Source: Pseudomonas serboccidentalis (GTDB lineage: Bacteria > Pseudomonadota > Gammaproteobacteria > Pseudomonadales > Pseudomonadaceae). Taken from it: a stretch of 64,000 nucleotides of DNA. Within the stretch, counting starts at the first letter, position 1. The number at the start of each line of letters is the position of its first letter. The notes under the pieces are model-generated. The model was not told the DNA's origin, did no database searches, and worked only from the letters and a program-made list of their open reading frames with translations. The translations under genes and the position numbers were made by a program. Where the stretch lies: positions 4,668,812-4,732,811 of the forward strand of contig NZ_CP101655.1 in the NCBI RefSeq assembly GCF_028830055.1. The letters are read 5' to 3'. This document shows positions 18,445 through 27,721 of this stretch, in pieces.

Positions 18445-21400
18445 ATGTCGATCGCAACTGTAGGGCCAAAGAAATACGACTTTCAAGATAAGGTGTGTGC
18501 GGAGGTGTTCCTGCGCCATGCACAAACCACGGGTGTAGAACTGTTTATCGAACCCGAAGCCGGAGAAGACGCAAAACTGCAGATCGCGTCTGACAGCGCT
18601 CTCAAAACCATAGAAATTCAGGTCAAGGGCAGTAAGGAAGATGTAACGCTCTCGGTACTCGCTGACTGGTTAGTGCACTTTGAGGAACGGACGGCAGGCA
18701 ACTCCTTGCTTGAGCGTGTGTGCACCGACCCGCACACAACGGTCGTCTTCGTCGCTACCGGTCGATGCACCGACAAGGTGTCACTGCTCTGCAGAGGCGC
18801 AGGCGCTACCTGGGAGGCACATGACAAAAAGCTTTCCAGAGAGATAGCCAATGAACTGAAAAATGAGTTGATCGCCTGTGTGCAAACGCTGGAATCCAAC
18901 GATACGGAGCTTAGCGCTGGAAGAGCGAAACATCTAAAGACCTTTTTGAGCAAAGTAAAAGTCGATCAGTTCAGGGCGAGTCTGACTCGGGTCATCATTC
19001 TCGAAAAAGTACTGGATGATGAGGTGCAGTCCTCTTGCGAGAGCAGGATGCGAAAACTGAGGGTGCCTCTTGATCGATGCGAAATACTCACGACGAGACT
19101 CATAGCCATCATCAAAAACGGCAAAGAGAGCAGGAGCAATGTTTTCCCGGAGTTGCTGCTTGCGCTCAAAGAGCACCTTCCGGAACAAATCAGGCCGAAG
19201 GATTATGTGCGTCGTGGTTGTGAGGAAGAGTGGGTACAGGAACTCTCGGATAACAATATTTTGCTGCTTTCTGGCGCACCACGGGTGGGTAAGACCAATG
19301 CGGGGCGTTGGGTTGCGGCCGAGTTCGAAGAGGCAGGGTATCAATTAAAACTGAGCAGCAATCTTGAAGAGATAGAGCGTTTCTTGCTGGACACGGCGCC
19401 TTGTGAGCGATTGGCCGTGGTGGACGATCCTTTGGGCGGTTCCTATATGTCTGCCGACCCGGGGCGGACGCTGGCAATGCTCAGACAGTTGTCAACGAAG
19501 TTATCACCAACACGAAAACTGATCGTGTCACAGGTGCAAGACCGGCTTCTGCAATTTGCTGACGCTGCGCGGCTTGAGGACTCGAGCCTGGGCCAATTCA
19601 AATGGCATGACTTGGGCAAACTGGATAAAACATTTCTGGCTGAACTCTGGGTTGATCTGCGCGAACAGTTTTCAATGCCGGACATTCTATTCACCAACAT
19701 CCTGACGGCATTGCAGAGTGGAACGCTGGATATAGAGCCCGGTTGTCTGATGCACTTGGCATCATGGCATTACCGATTGCGAGATGTTGCAGACTTGCAG
19801 GAAGCTATTCGTCTTGCTCGCGAAGATTCGCAGTCCTTGGCGTCGGCCCTGAATGATGAAGGGTTCGGGGCGATTTTGCAGGCATTGGCGGTCGCCACAT
19901 CCCAGGATGATGCTTGTTCATTACAGGATCTGAAATACGTATTGCAGGGTGACGGGACTGACAAACGATATGCCACTGCCAGCTACCTGGGAACTTCCAT
20001 CAGTTTTGGCGCGATGTTCAATCGACCTGTTCCTGAAATCGAACAGTACCATCGTCTGGAGCTTTCAGCAGAAAACGCGTCATTGCTGGACAAACTTGAG
20101 CGTCGTCGCATCATCGTGGAAACGAGTCTAGAGCGATTCAATTTTTCCCACCCGTTTTACCGTTCAGCGGCCGAGTGCTCAGCGAAGGGACCGACGTCTT
20201 CCGGCGCCAGAACACTGATGGAACTCACCACCAGAGCATTGTTTTCGCTTTCATTCGAAACCTCAAAATCTGCGGCGGTTGCTCTGCACTGGGTTTATCT
20301 GGTCTTGAGATTGGCCAGCCGGGGGGCGAATGTCATTGAGTTGGCTGTTGAGGGGATGGAGTCCAGATACCTGTCCACCAAAGATGCTTGCTTCGATTTT
20401 CTTCTTCATTCGCTGGAAGACATTTCTGAAGAGCAAAGGAAAAGTTTTGGCAGTTGGGTCAACAAGGTTTCCTTTCTAAACCTTTCGCATGTGATTTGGG
20501 AAAAGGGCCAGGCAGCGCTGCCTGCCGGAGAAAACAATGTGCTCGAAGGACGTTTTTACGAATCCTACGAATGGAGTGAAGTTGCCGACTACGTAGCCGT
20601 TTTCAGCAGCAAAACGGCCACGGTGGTCAGTGCAGAAAATGCCTGGAAGACGTTGTGCTATCTGGAAGGCGATCGGCAAAAGCTTTCGGCGCCAGTAATG
20701 CTGCGTTTGCTTGGCTATGACTTGGGTTTGCTCAGGGCAAAAGCTGCCAAACTCTGGCTCAGCAGTATTCACGGTGATGATCAGGAAGTTTTGAAGAAGA
20801 TTTTCTCCGATCAGCATCCAGCGGTAGCGCAAGCAGCACTGGAAGGAGCCATTGAAGTCTGGCCGGAGTGCGATGCTGCGAGACAAGCCGATTTACTGAG
20901 CGGTTTGAAGCAGTTTTCCAAACTCCCGGCTTCTGCCTCGACCATGATAAAGAGTCTGTTGAAGACCGAGGACAACGGATACGACGACCCCGTGCCCTGG
21001 GATTTGTTCTCCAGTGTTTTACCGGACGTTCTCGCCGCCTTCCCCGAAAGCGTCAACATGAGCGACTCGCAACTGTATGGGGCTGTCAGGAAAGCAACGA
21101 AATCACTTTCCCAGACGGACTTCATAAGAATAGTCGACAGCTGGATCGGCTTGGTTGAGCGCTCGGCATTGAAAGTGATGCCCAGCGACTACGCCATGGC
21201 CGTCACCGATTTGTTGATCTGCGGAACCACTTCATCGGCCGATTTACGCCTCCCGCGCTTGCAACGACTGTTCAACATACAGGGAACAGGCGCGCAATTG
21301 AGAGTTGTGGTGGAAATGGTGGATCGCTGGAACGATCTGAGCGTCGATGACCGGAAATTACTTCTTTGTCACTTGCGCGAAGAACGGAGCGATCAGACGT

Positions 21401-22272
21401 GGTTGCAAGCTGCAGCGGTCACTCGGCCGCATGTTCCTCAAGAAGTGCTGGCTCTGGTCTTTCCACTGGGGAAAATGCCTGCTGGTCATAACTTCCAGAG
21501 CTTTGAGGCAGCCCTCATTGATCGCGCATTAATGATTTACATGGGAAGTCCCGGGGTTCTCTATCAAGTCGGCGCTCATGGCGGTAACGATAATGTCTGG
21601 GAGTCGATCATAGAAACTATCGTTTGCGATCCTTCGCACAAGCTGTTCAAAAAGGCTTGGGCACATATCACAAGTGATTCTGACGATTCGAAGGTCTACG
21701 GGTATGTAGCGAAATTGGTCGGCCAATTTCCTCAAGAGATTTTTGAGCAGCTTCTCGAGCATAAAATCCGGAATAATGGTGGGTTCATGCCGACGGCCTG
21801 GAGTCTCTTGCTGGATCAGGCTCCAACGCATTTGCTGGATGATTGGTTTGCCGCCATGGTGCCTCATGTGCCAAGAGTACTTAATTATCTGGGAGAGGCG
21901 GGCAGTTGGGTGGGGGCAGAACACTCAGCCAGGCTGATAAAGCTGTTTCCTTCCGACTGTCTTTTATTGAATATCTCGTACGATCTGAGGGAAACGCTTA
22001 CTGATGGACTCAAGGATTTCCAGGAATCAAAGTACGACGAGCTTAGGAGCGAGCTTGCCAGCTCTGCATTAACGCAATTTCTTGAAAGGTTCGAAAGCAA
22101 TCTTCCAGCGCATTACGCGACGTGTGACGCGATTATGGAACGGTTCACAGACGTAGGGTGTCTGGAAACAGACCTCAGTGTTGTCAGCGAGCGCCGTCGG
22201 GTATTACTCGACGCCATGCACGCATTTCCTTACGTTGAAGAACGCGAAGAACTTGAAGACTGGATTGAGTAA
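18445..22272 (+). CDS. Predicted PD-(D/E)xK nuclease - STAND NTPase - helical repeat defence protein
   Basis: This 1275-residue protein has at least three parts. Residues 1-190 resemble the Cap4/Mrr-type PD-(D/E)xK fold: YDFQDKV at 11-17, acidic residues E38 and D42, and EIQVK at 57-61 as the ExxxK half of the active site. A P-loop GAPRVGKT at 277-284 and a Walker B-like LAVVDDPLGG near 323-332 mark a STAND (nSTAND3-like) NTPase to about residue 550. The remaining 700 residues are helical, like the repeat sensors of Avs and other STAND proteins. The start has AAGGA before it. Base composition is lower in GC than both flanking regions, and a terminator follows at once, so it looks acquired as one cargo gene. 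Function in phage defence is inferred from architecture; no direct homologue is named. Confidence 0.75.
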   Translation: MSIATVGPKKYDFQDKVCAEVFLRHAQTTGVELFIEPEAGEDAKLQIASDSALKTIEIQVKGSKEDVTLSVLADWLVHFEERTAGNSLLERVCTDPHTTVVFVATGRCTDKVSLLCRGAGATWEAHDKKLSREIANELKNELIACVQTLESNDTELSAGRAKHLKTFLSKVKVDQFRASLTRVIILEKVLDDEVQSSCESRMRKLRVPLDRCEILTTRLIAIIKNGKESRSNVFPELLLALKEHLPEQIRPKDYVRRGCEEEWVQELSDNNILLLSGAPRVGKTNAGRWVAAEFEEAGYQLKLSSNLEEIERFLLDTAPCERLAVVDDPLGGSYMSADPGRTLAMLRQLSTKLSPTRKLIVSQVQDRLLQFADAARLEDSSLGQFKWHDLGKLDKTFLAELWVDLREQFSMPDILFTNILTALQSGTLDIEPGCLMHLASWHYRLRDVADLQEAIRLAREDSQSLASALNDEGFGAILQALAVATSQDDACSLQDLKYVLQGDGTDKRYATASYLGTSISFGAMFNRPVPEIEQYHRLELSAENASLLDKLERRRIIVETSLERFNFSHPFYRSAAECSAKGPTSSGARTLMELTTRALFSLSFETSKSAAVALHWVYLVLRLASRGANVIELAVEGMESRYLSTKDACFDFLLHSLEDISEEQRKSFGSWVNKVSFLNLSHVIWEKGQAALPAGENNVLEGRFYESYEWSEVADYVAVFSSKTATVVSAENAWKTLCYLEGDRQKLSAPVMLRLLGYDLGLLRAKAAKLWLSSIHGDDQEVLKKIFSDQHPAVAQAALEGAIEVWPECDAARQADLLSGLKQFSKLPASASTMIKSLLKTEDNGYDDPVPWDLFSSVLPDVLAAFPESVNMSDSQLYGAVRKATKSLSQTDFIRIVDSWIGLVERSALKVMPSDYAMAVTDLLICGTTSSADLRLPRLQRLFNIQGTGAQLRVVVEMVDRWNDLSVDDRKLLLCHLREERSDQTWLQAAAVTRPHVPQEVLALVFPLGKMPAGHNFQSFEAALIDRALMIYMGSPGVLYQVGAHGGNDNVWESIIETIVCDPSHKLFKKAWAHITSDSDDSKVYGYVAKLVGQFPQEIFEQLLEHKIRNNGGFMPTAWSLLLDQAPTHLLDDWFAAMVPHVPRVLNYLGEAGSWVGAEHSARLIKLFPSDCLLLNISYDLRETLTDGLKDFQESKYDELRSELASSALTQFLERFESNLPAHYATCDAIMERFTDVGCLETDLSVVSERRRVLLDAMHAFPYVEEREELEDWIE

Positions 22273-22326
22273 AAAGGCAGGAAACAGCCGCTAAACCATA
22301 GTTCGTGTCCCGGCCACAAACACCGC

Positions 22327-22351
22327 AAAAAAGCACCTGAGGTGCTTTTTT
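22327..22351 (+). terminator. Rho-independent terminator
   Basis: The perfect hairpin AAAAAAGCACC-TGA-GGTGCTTTTTT has A and T tracts on either side, so it can stop transcription in both directions. It ends the STAND gene on the plus strand and lies about 85 bases beyond the stop of the minus-strand lipoprotein gene. The remaining bases to 22436 contain a weak copy of the GGCCAA...AAAGCAG motif. Confidence 0.85.
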
Positions 22352-22436
22352 GCTAACCATGGACCAGATTAACTGCTGGCCAGCGCAGCGCCGTGTTTTC
22401 GGGCCAATGCAGAAAGCAGTAGATCCTGTCACGTGA

Positions 22437-23108
22437 CTAGTTGCGAATCGCCGCGTACGACTTGCCCAGATCGCTGGCCCAACCGTCCAGCACGCCTTTG
22501 ACGTCATCGGCGGTCAGTACCTGTTTGTCGTTTTCCAGTGGCACGCCGGTGCCCTTGCGCACGACCTCGGCGACCACTTCGCCGGTCGAGCCGTCCTCGA
22601 ACGAGACTTCGGTGGCGATTTCACTGTCCTGGTCACGGATGCCGGTGGCGGTGCTCACGCCGGCGGCAACCAGCGTCACCGGCAGCCATTCATAGAAGCG
22701 CAAGCTCTGGGTGCTGGTGGCGACGCGGGTGATCGCCGGTCTGACGATCAGGGTATTCGGACCGGGTTTTGACACCAGGTGCATGACCTTGCCCAGTTCG
22801 AGCCTGAGGGCGGCGTCGTAGTATTCGGTGACGCCGGAAAGCGTGCTCAGCGGGATCCGCTGCGTCGGCTCGGTGCTGGGGTAGAACTGGCTGGGCGCCA
22901 GATAGGCCTGGGTGTAGCGACCCCGGGCCAGCGCCGGACTGACCCAGCCCAGCACCGTCTGACCCGACGGCGACTTATGCTCGCTCAGCACGCTGTAATC
23001 GTGCAGGAATCCCGTGTACTTGCCGGGTTCGACGGTTTTGCTGCTGCAGGCCGACAGGCTCAGGGACGCTGTACACAACAGTGTCATCAAGCAATGGCTT
23101 CTCATCAT
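22437..23108 (-). CDS. DUF3313-family lipoprotein
   Basis: The protein is about 223 residues. It begins MMRSHCLMTLLCTASLSLSA with a lipobox LSACSS, so the mature form should be lipidated at Cys and anchored in the outer membrane. The rest fits DUF3313: a beta-rich domain with GRYTQAYLAPSQFYP and LRFYEWLPVTLVAAGVSTAT. Function is unknown. An open frame runs upstream to 23351 but the signal peptide fixes the start at 23108 or 23105. The small gene 23144-23467 lies just upstream on the same strand. Confidence 0.82.
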   Translation of the reverse strand: MMRSHCLMTLLCTASLSLSACSSKTVEPGKYTGFLHDYSVLSEHKSPSGQTVLGWVSPALARGRYTQAYLAPSQFYPSTEPTQRIPLSTLSGVTEYYDAALRLELGKVMHLVSKPGPNTLIVRPAITRVATSTQSLRFYEWLPVTLVAAGVSTATGIRDQDSEIATEVSFEDGSTGEVVAEVVRKGTGVPLENDKQVLTADDVKGVLDGWASDLGKSYAAIRN

Positions 23109-23143
23109 GCGAATCCTTGTTTTGCGCTTTTGACCCGCGTCGT

Positions 23144-23467
23144 TCAAGTGCGGGCGGTGGTTGAGGCGGCGAGCGGTGGGGTGTTGTCCGAGCACTCGAT
23201 GTGCAACTGGCCGTGGGTCATGATCCAGTGGATGAGGTCGGCGGTCGGAATCGAATGGACGTACTCCACCCATTGCGACCGGGAGGGCCCGTACTGTTCG
23301 AAATAGCGGCGCAGGACAATCTGGCTTTGGTCGTTCGCCAGCCCCAGGCAAAACTCCTGGAACAGCAGTGGCGTGTCGTGCTCAGGCGCGGTGGTGCGCT
23401 GGCTGAGAATCAACGGATAGCGGGCGTCGTGTCCCTCGTCGGTATACCTGCTGTGCAAAGCCTTCAT
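23144..23467 (-). CDS. Small hypothetical protein
   Basis: The gene codes for 107 residues with no signal peptide, membrane segment or recognised domain. The sequence is soluble and has several aromatic residues (RYFEQYGPSRSQWVEYVHS). It ends 35 bases before the lipoprotein gene start and may be in the same transcript. It is divergent from the response regulator gene. I rate it as probably real because the stop-free frame has normal codon use and a good ATG. Confidence 0.5.
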   Translation of the reverse strand: MKALHSRYTDEGHDARYPLILSQRTTAPEHDTPLLFQEFCLGLANDQSQIVLRRYFEQYGPSRSQWVEYVHSIPTADLIHWIMTHGQLHIECSDNTPPLAASTTART

Positions 23468-23626
23468 GAAAATGCCCCTGTTTTGGAAGGCGTGCAGGGT
23501 GGCAGAGGGTTTTTGCCGGACAATGTCCGCTTGATGTCCGGGGTGACGGAATGTTGCTCGATTGAAATAAATGACCCGGGCGCCGGAATAGTTTTAGATG
23601 CGTTCTTTTTTTGGCCTGAGGATCCT

Positions 23627-24343
23627 GTGAACGTGAGCAGACTGCTGATCGTCGACGACGACGTGGAAATTCTCGCCTTGCTGAAGAAGTTCTTCGTCCA
23701 GCACGCCTACGAGGTCGATGTGGCCGTCGACGGCGCCGCGATGTGGGCGGCGATTGCGCAGCAGCGCCCGGACACCATCATTCTCGACCTGATGCTGCCC
23801 GGCGAAGGGGGCTTGAGCCTGTGCCAGAAAGTGCGCGCGCAGATGAGCATTCCGATCATCATGCTGACCGCCATGGGCGAGTTGAGCGACCGGATCGTCG
23901 GCCTCGAACTCGGCGCCGATGACTACGTCACCAAACCGTTTGCCCCGCGTGAACTGCTGGCCCGCCTACGCGCCGTGCAACGCCGCGCCGGTGAGCAGGT
24001 CAGCCCCGTGAGCGAGCCGTCGCGGCCGGTGATCGGCTTTGCCGGTTGGCATCTGGACATCACCTGCCGCGAGTTGCGCTCCCCGGAAAACGTGATGATT
24101 CCACTGTCCGGTGGCGAGTTCGATCTGTTGGTGGTGTTTCTCGACCACCCGCAGCGCATCCTCACCCGCGAGCAACTGATCGACCTGTCTCGCGGTCAGG
24201 GTCACGATGCCTTCGATCGCAGCATTGACGTGCAGGTCAGCCGCCTGCGCCGCAAGATCGAACCGGACAGCAAACGCCCGGACCTGATCCGCACGGTGCG
24301 CAACGGCGGCTATATGTTCACCGCCAAGGTCACTCGCTCATGA
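23627..24343 (+). CDS. OmpR-family response regulator
   Basis: This 238-residue protein begins MNVSRLLIVDDDVEILALL and carries a receiver domain. The acidic pocket is DDD at 10-12 and the phospho-acceptor Asp is in TIILDLMLPGEGG near residue 55. The Lys is in DDYVTKPFAPRELLAR near 105. A winged-helix DNA-binding domain follows, with LTREQLIDLSRG and the terminal RRKIEPD...RTVRNGGYMF. I choose the GTG at 23627, which has GAGGA five bases before it. The stop overlaps the kinase start by four bases (ATGA). The pair is a two-component system whose signal is unknown. Confidence 0.92.
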   Translation: MNVSRLLIVDDDVEILALLKKFFVQHAYEVDVAVDGAAMWAAIAQQRPDTIILDLMLPGEGGLSLCQKVRAQMSIPIIMLTAMGELSDRIVGLELGADDYVTKPFAPRELLARLRAVQRRAGEQVSPVSEPSRPVIGFAGWHLDITCRELRSPENVMIPLSGGEFDLLVVFLDHPQRILTREQLIDLSRGQGHDAFDRSIDVQVSRLRRKIEPDSKRPDLIRTVRNGGYMFTAKVTRS

Positions 24344-25668
24344 TCCGCCGATTCCTGCAACGCGACCCGCTGAGTCGGCGGATTGCCCTGACCATTGTCG
24401 CGGCCATGCTCGCTTCGCTGGCGCTCAATGCCTTGTTCGTGCAGCTCGCCGGTATCTGGGCGCAACCGCCCATCGAACGCACCGGCCTGCTGGATCAAAT
24501 TGCCGTGACCACCCGGGTGATCGAGGCAGCACCGGTGGAACTGCGCCCGCAACTGGCGCAGGCAGCGACCAACCCGGTGGTGAGCGTGTTGTGGAAAGCC
24601 CGTCGCGATGATTTCGGACTACCGCCGGGTGGCCATCCGGTCAAAGCCGAGAGGGGCACCATCTGGCAGGAGCTCCTCGGTGAAGATCGCGTTGTAGAAG
24701 CCTTCAGCCCTGCACTTTGGCCAAGCGGCAGCCCTGACGGGCACTACGTTGCTCTGGTGCAACTGACCGATGGCAGTTGGCTGACGTTCACCCCGCCTGG
24801 GCGCAGCTGGGGCCTGCCGGCCCGCACCCGCATCGCGATCATCATCGCCTTGGGCCTGATCGCCACAGTGCTGGTGGCCTGGCTTGCCACCCGGCAACTG
24901 GCCAAACCACTGCAGCGTTTCGCCAGCGCCGCCCGACGCTTCGGCGGCGATCTGCGCGCGCCACCGATCAAGATCCAAGGCCCGGACGAGATCCGCCAGG
25001 CGATCATCGCCTTCAACACCATGCAGGCGCAGATTCAGCACTACATCAGCGAACGCACGCACATGCTCGCGTCGATCTCCCACGACTTGCGCGCACCGCT
25101 GACCCGGATGCGCCTGCGCAGCGAGTTCATGGAGGACTTTGATCATCAGGGCAAACTGATCCGCGACATCGAAGAGATGCAGTCGATGATCAACGCCGCG
25201 CTGGCGTTCTTCCGTGAAGACACCCAGCCGGAGCAAGCCACCGCGTTCGACCTGTCGGAGCTGCTGCAGACGATCATCGACGATTACCGCGACCAGAACA
25301 TCGCCATCGATTTCAGCGGCCCGGCGCATCTGGTCTATGAGGGCCGCCCGCTGGGGATCAAACGGGTGATCGTCAACCTCCTGGAAAACGCCGAGAAGTA
25401 CGCGCAACACCCGGCAATTGCCCTGAGCAGTGACGGTTACAGCATTTGTATCGATGTCACCGACAAGGGGCCGGGGATCCCTGAAGCATCATTGCAGCGG
25501 GTATTCGATCCGTTCTTCCGCCTGGAAACCTCGCGCAACCGTGAAACCGGTGGCGTCGGGCTGGGGCTGTCGTCGGCGCGGGCGATTGTCCGCGAGCAGG
25601 GCGGGGAGCTGACCCTGAGTAATCGCAGTGGCGGCGGTTTGATCGCGCGGGTCGAGTTGCCGCTGTAG
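24340..25668 (+). CDS. Sensor histidine kinase
   Basis: This 442-residue EnvZ-type kinase has a first membrane helix at about 15-35, a periplasmic part of about 120 residues, and a second helix near 165-185. A HAMP domain follows, then the dimerisation helix with the phospho-His in LASISHDLRAPLTRMRLRSE near 245. The catalytic domain has N-box NLLENAEKYA near 350 and DKGPGIP and GGVGLGLSSAR further on. It should phosphorylate the regulator encoded just upstream. It resembles Pseudomonas kinases coupled to OmpR-type regulators, but I cannot name the signal. Confidence 0.92.
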   Translation: MIRRFLQRDPLSRRIALTIVAAMLASLALNALFVQLAGIWAQPPIERTGLLDQIAVTTRVIEAAPVELRPQLAQAATNPVVSVLWKARRDDFGLPPGGHPVKAERGTIWQELLGEDRVVEAFSPALWPSGSPDGHYVALVQLTDGSWLTFTPPGRSWGLPARTRIAIIIALGLIATVLVAWLATRQLAKPLQRFASAARRFGGDLRAPPIKIQGPDEIRQAIIAFNTMQAQIQHYISERTHMLASISHDLRAPLTRMRLRSEFMEDFDHQGKLIRDIEEMQSMINAALAFFREDTQPEQATAFDLSELLQTIIDDYRDQNIAIDFSGPAHLVYEGRPLGIKRVIVNLLENAEKYAQHPAIALSSDGYSICIDVTDKGPGIPEASLQRVFDPFFRLETSRNRETGGVGLGLSSARAIVREQGGELTLSNRSGGGLIARVELPL

Positions 25669-25785
25669 CGCCGCGAGCCCTGATCGGCGAAGAACACTCG
25701 CGTTCGTTATTTCACGGTTACAGGGCGTTGAATAATGGCTGCCAAGTGCTTCGCGGCTTGCCTGCGTGAAATATGTTCTGTAGAT

Positions 25786-25817
25786 TTTCATGAAATTATA
25801 AGAAATAAATTTCATGA
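25786..25817 (+). promoter_or_regulatory. Tandem TCATGA dyads, putative operator for the XRE-cupin regulator
   Basis: A perfect ten-base palindrome TTTCATGAAA lies at 25786-25795, and a second TTTCATGA at 25810-25817; their centres are 24 bases apart in a strikingly A/T-rich stretch. They stand directly before, and partly over, the start of the FAD oxidase gene. PuuR-type regulators bind repeated short dyads in such positions. Assignment to the regulator at 27141 is inference. Confidence 0.4.
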
Positions 25818-27115
25818 GACCGCGAATGTTTCAGCAATCCCAGCGCCATGTCGACAGTTACTACGCCCACAGCTGCGCCGATCTCCTGCGCGATCGGCCG
25901 ACGTTGCAAGGCGATCACGACACCGACATCGTGATCGTCGGCGCCGGTTTCAGTGGGCTGCACACGGCATTGCGGCTGGCGCTGGCCGGCAAGCGTGTGA
26001 CGCTGCTGGAGGCCAGTCGCGTGGCGTGGGCGGCGTCGGGGCGAAATGGCGGGCAGGCGATTCTGGGTTGGTCGTGCGACATGCCGCCGCTGGAAGCCGC
26101 GCTGGGGCATGAGCGCGCCAGGCGACTTTGGGACGGCATGCGCTGGGCCGCTCGGGAATTGCGCGAATTACCCGGGCGCCATGGTTTCGACTGCGATTAT
26201 CGCCCGGGGCATTTGTGGACGTCGGTGATGCCGCGTCGGGTCAGCCTGCTGACTGAATGGCAACATGAGGCCAGCCACAAGTGGGGGCACGACGGCCTGC
26301 AGTTCATTCCCCGTGAAGACTTGCCGCGATGGGTCGCCAGCGAACGCTATCAGGCCGGCCTCTACGACGCCGAGGGCGCGCACCTCAATCCGCTGAAACT
26401 GGCCCTCGGGCTGGCCGCTGCCATCGAGCGCGTCGGCGGGCGCATCTACGAACAAAGCAAAGCGTTGAGTTATCTGGAGGAGGGCAGCGGGTTTCGGGTC
26501 AACACCGCGCGCGGTTCGGTGAAGGCCGATGTGCTGGTGCTGGCCTGTAACGCCTATCTCGATGAACTCGACCCGCCACTCGCCAGCTGCATTCTGCCGG
26601 TGGGCACCTATCAGGTGGCCACCGCGCCGCTCGCGCCGGAGCAAGCCACCGCACTGCTGCCGAGCAACGTCTGCGTGACCGACAACCAGTTCGTCCTCGA
26701 TTACTTTCGCCGCACGCCGGACAACCGTTTGCTGTTCGGTGGCGGCTGCACCTATCTCGGTGGCATGCCCAAAGACATCGCGGCGGCCACCCGGCCGTTC
26801 CTCGAACGAGTGTTCCCACAACTGAAAGGCGTCGAGCTGGCATTCGCCTGGGGCGGGCACATCGACCTGACGATCAAGCGCACCCCGGACGTTGGCCGCG
26901 AGGGCCAGCGATATTGGCTGCAGGGTTACTCGGGCCACGGCGTGCTGCCGACACTGGCGGCCGCCCGCGCCGTGTCCGGTGCGATCCTCGGCAACCCAGA
27001 TGAATTGGCTTTGTATCAAGGCTTGCGCAATGGCAGCTTCCCCGGCGGCAAATACCTGGCTGCACCGCTGGAAGCCATCGGCAAGGCCTGGTATCGCCTG
27101 CGAGACAGCATTTGA
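25814..27115 (+). CDS. FAD-dependent amine oxidoreductase (PuuB-like)
   Basis: The 433-residue protein is a DAO-family flavoenzyme. The dinucleotide fold is DIVIVGAGFSGLHTALRLAL near residue 38, followed by ASGRNGGQAILGWSCD near 75, the signature of the gamma-glutamylputrescine oxidase (PuuB/PuuD) group. A C-terminal GYSGHGVLPTLAAARAVSG contacts FAD. In the Puu route this enzyme oxidises gamma-glutamyl-amine to the aldehyde. The start may be the ATG at 25814 or that at 25826; the second is favoured if the operator-like repeat at 25810-25817 is real. A matching regulator and ligase follow at once, so the cluster should degrade putrescine or a related amine. Confidence 0.85.
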   Translation: MRPRMFQQSQRHVDSYYAHSCADLLRDRPTLQGDHDTDIVIVGAGFSGLHTALRLALAGKRVTLLEASRVAWAASGRNGGQAILGWSCDMPPLEAALGHERARRLWDGMRWAARELRELPGRHGFDCDYRPGHLWTSVMPRRVSLLTEWQHEASHKWGHDGLQFIPREDLPRWVASERYQAGLYDAEGAHLNPLKLALGLAAAIERVGGRIYEQSKALSYLEEGSGFRVNTARGSVKADVLVLACNAYLDELDPPLASCILPVGTYQVATAPLAPEQATALLPSNVCVTDNQFVLDYFRRTPDNRLLFGGGCTYLGGMPKDIAAATRPFLERVFPQLKGVELAFAWGGHIDLTIKRTPDVGREGQRYWLQGYSGHGVLPTLAAARAVSGAILGNPDELALYQGLRNGSFPGGKYLAAPLEAIGKAWYRLRDSI

Positions 27116-27140
27116 TGAAGAATTTTCTGGAACCCCGGCC

Positions 27141-27698
27141 ATGAACAAGCAAGAAGAAATCGCTGCGCTGGCGATCCTGATCCACGACCTGCGCATGCAC
27201 AAAAAATACACCCTCAAAGAACTGGCCGACAAAATCGGCCGTTCGGTGGGCTTTCTGTCGCAGGTCGAACGCGGCCTGTCACGTCCGACCGTGGCCGACC
27301 TCACCGCGATCAGCGAAACCCTGGGCGTGCCGACCACCTATTTCTACAGCCTGCCCAAGCCCAAACAAGTGCCATGGGTCACCCGCCCGGACGAGCGCCG
27401 CACGCTGTATTACGCCAACGGCATTACCGACATTCTGGTGTCGCCGCAGATGCGTGCCTCGTTTTCCATGCTCGAAAGTCATCTGGAACCGGGCGCGAGC
27501 AGTGGCGACCGGCAGATGAGCGACAGTTCGGAGCAGGGCGGTTATGTGCTCGAAGGCGAATTGACCTTGTGGCTGGGCGATGACGAAGACCCGGTCACGC
27601 TGCGCCCCGGCGACAGTTTTCAGTTCGACAGTCACACCCGTTGCCGCTACGGCAACCTCACCCAGCAGCGCACGCGCGTGCTCTGGGTCTACACCTGA
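27141..27698 (+). CDS. XRE-cupin transcriptional regulator (PuuR-like)
   Basis: The 185-residue protein has a helix-turn-helix of the XRE type (YTLKELADKIGRSVGFLSQV, residues 17-37) and a C-terminal cupin (about 115-185), the same two-domain plan as PuuR. It is expected to repress the surrounding amine-use genes until the amine or its gamma-glutamyl form binds the cupin. It stands between the oxidase and ligase genes, with 25 and 23 bases on either side, so it is in the same transcript. The start ATG at 27141 has a weak upstream purine stretch. Confidence 0.85.
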   Translation: MNKQEEIAALAILIHDLRMHKKYTLKELADKIGRSVGFLSQVERGLSRPTVADLTAISETLGVPTTYFYSLPKPKQVPWVTRPDERRTLYYANGITDILVSPQMRASFSMLESHLEPGASSGDRQMSDSSEQGGYVLEGELTLWLGDDEDPVTLRPGDSFQFDSHTRCRYGNLTQQRTRVLWVYT

Positions 27699-27721
27699 TA
27701 ACGACAAAAGGAACACCGACG

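Noticed and set aside
18445..22272. Restriction enzyme of a classic type I or III system
   Set aside because: No methyltransferase or specificity gene is nearby and the NTPase has the STAND plan, not helicase motifs.
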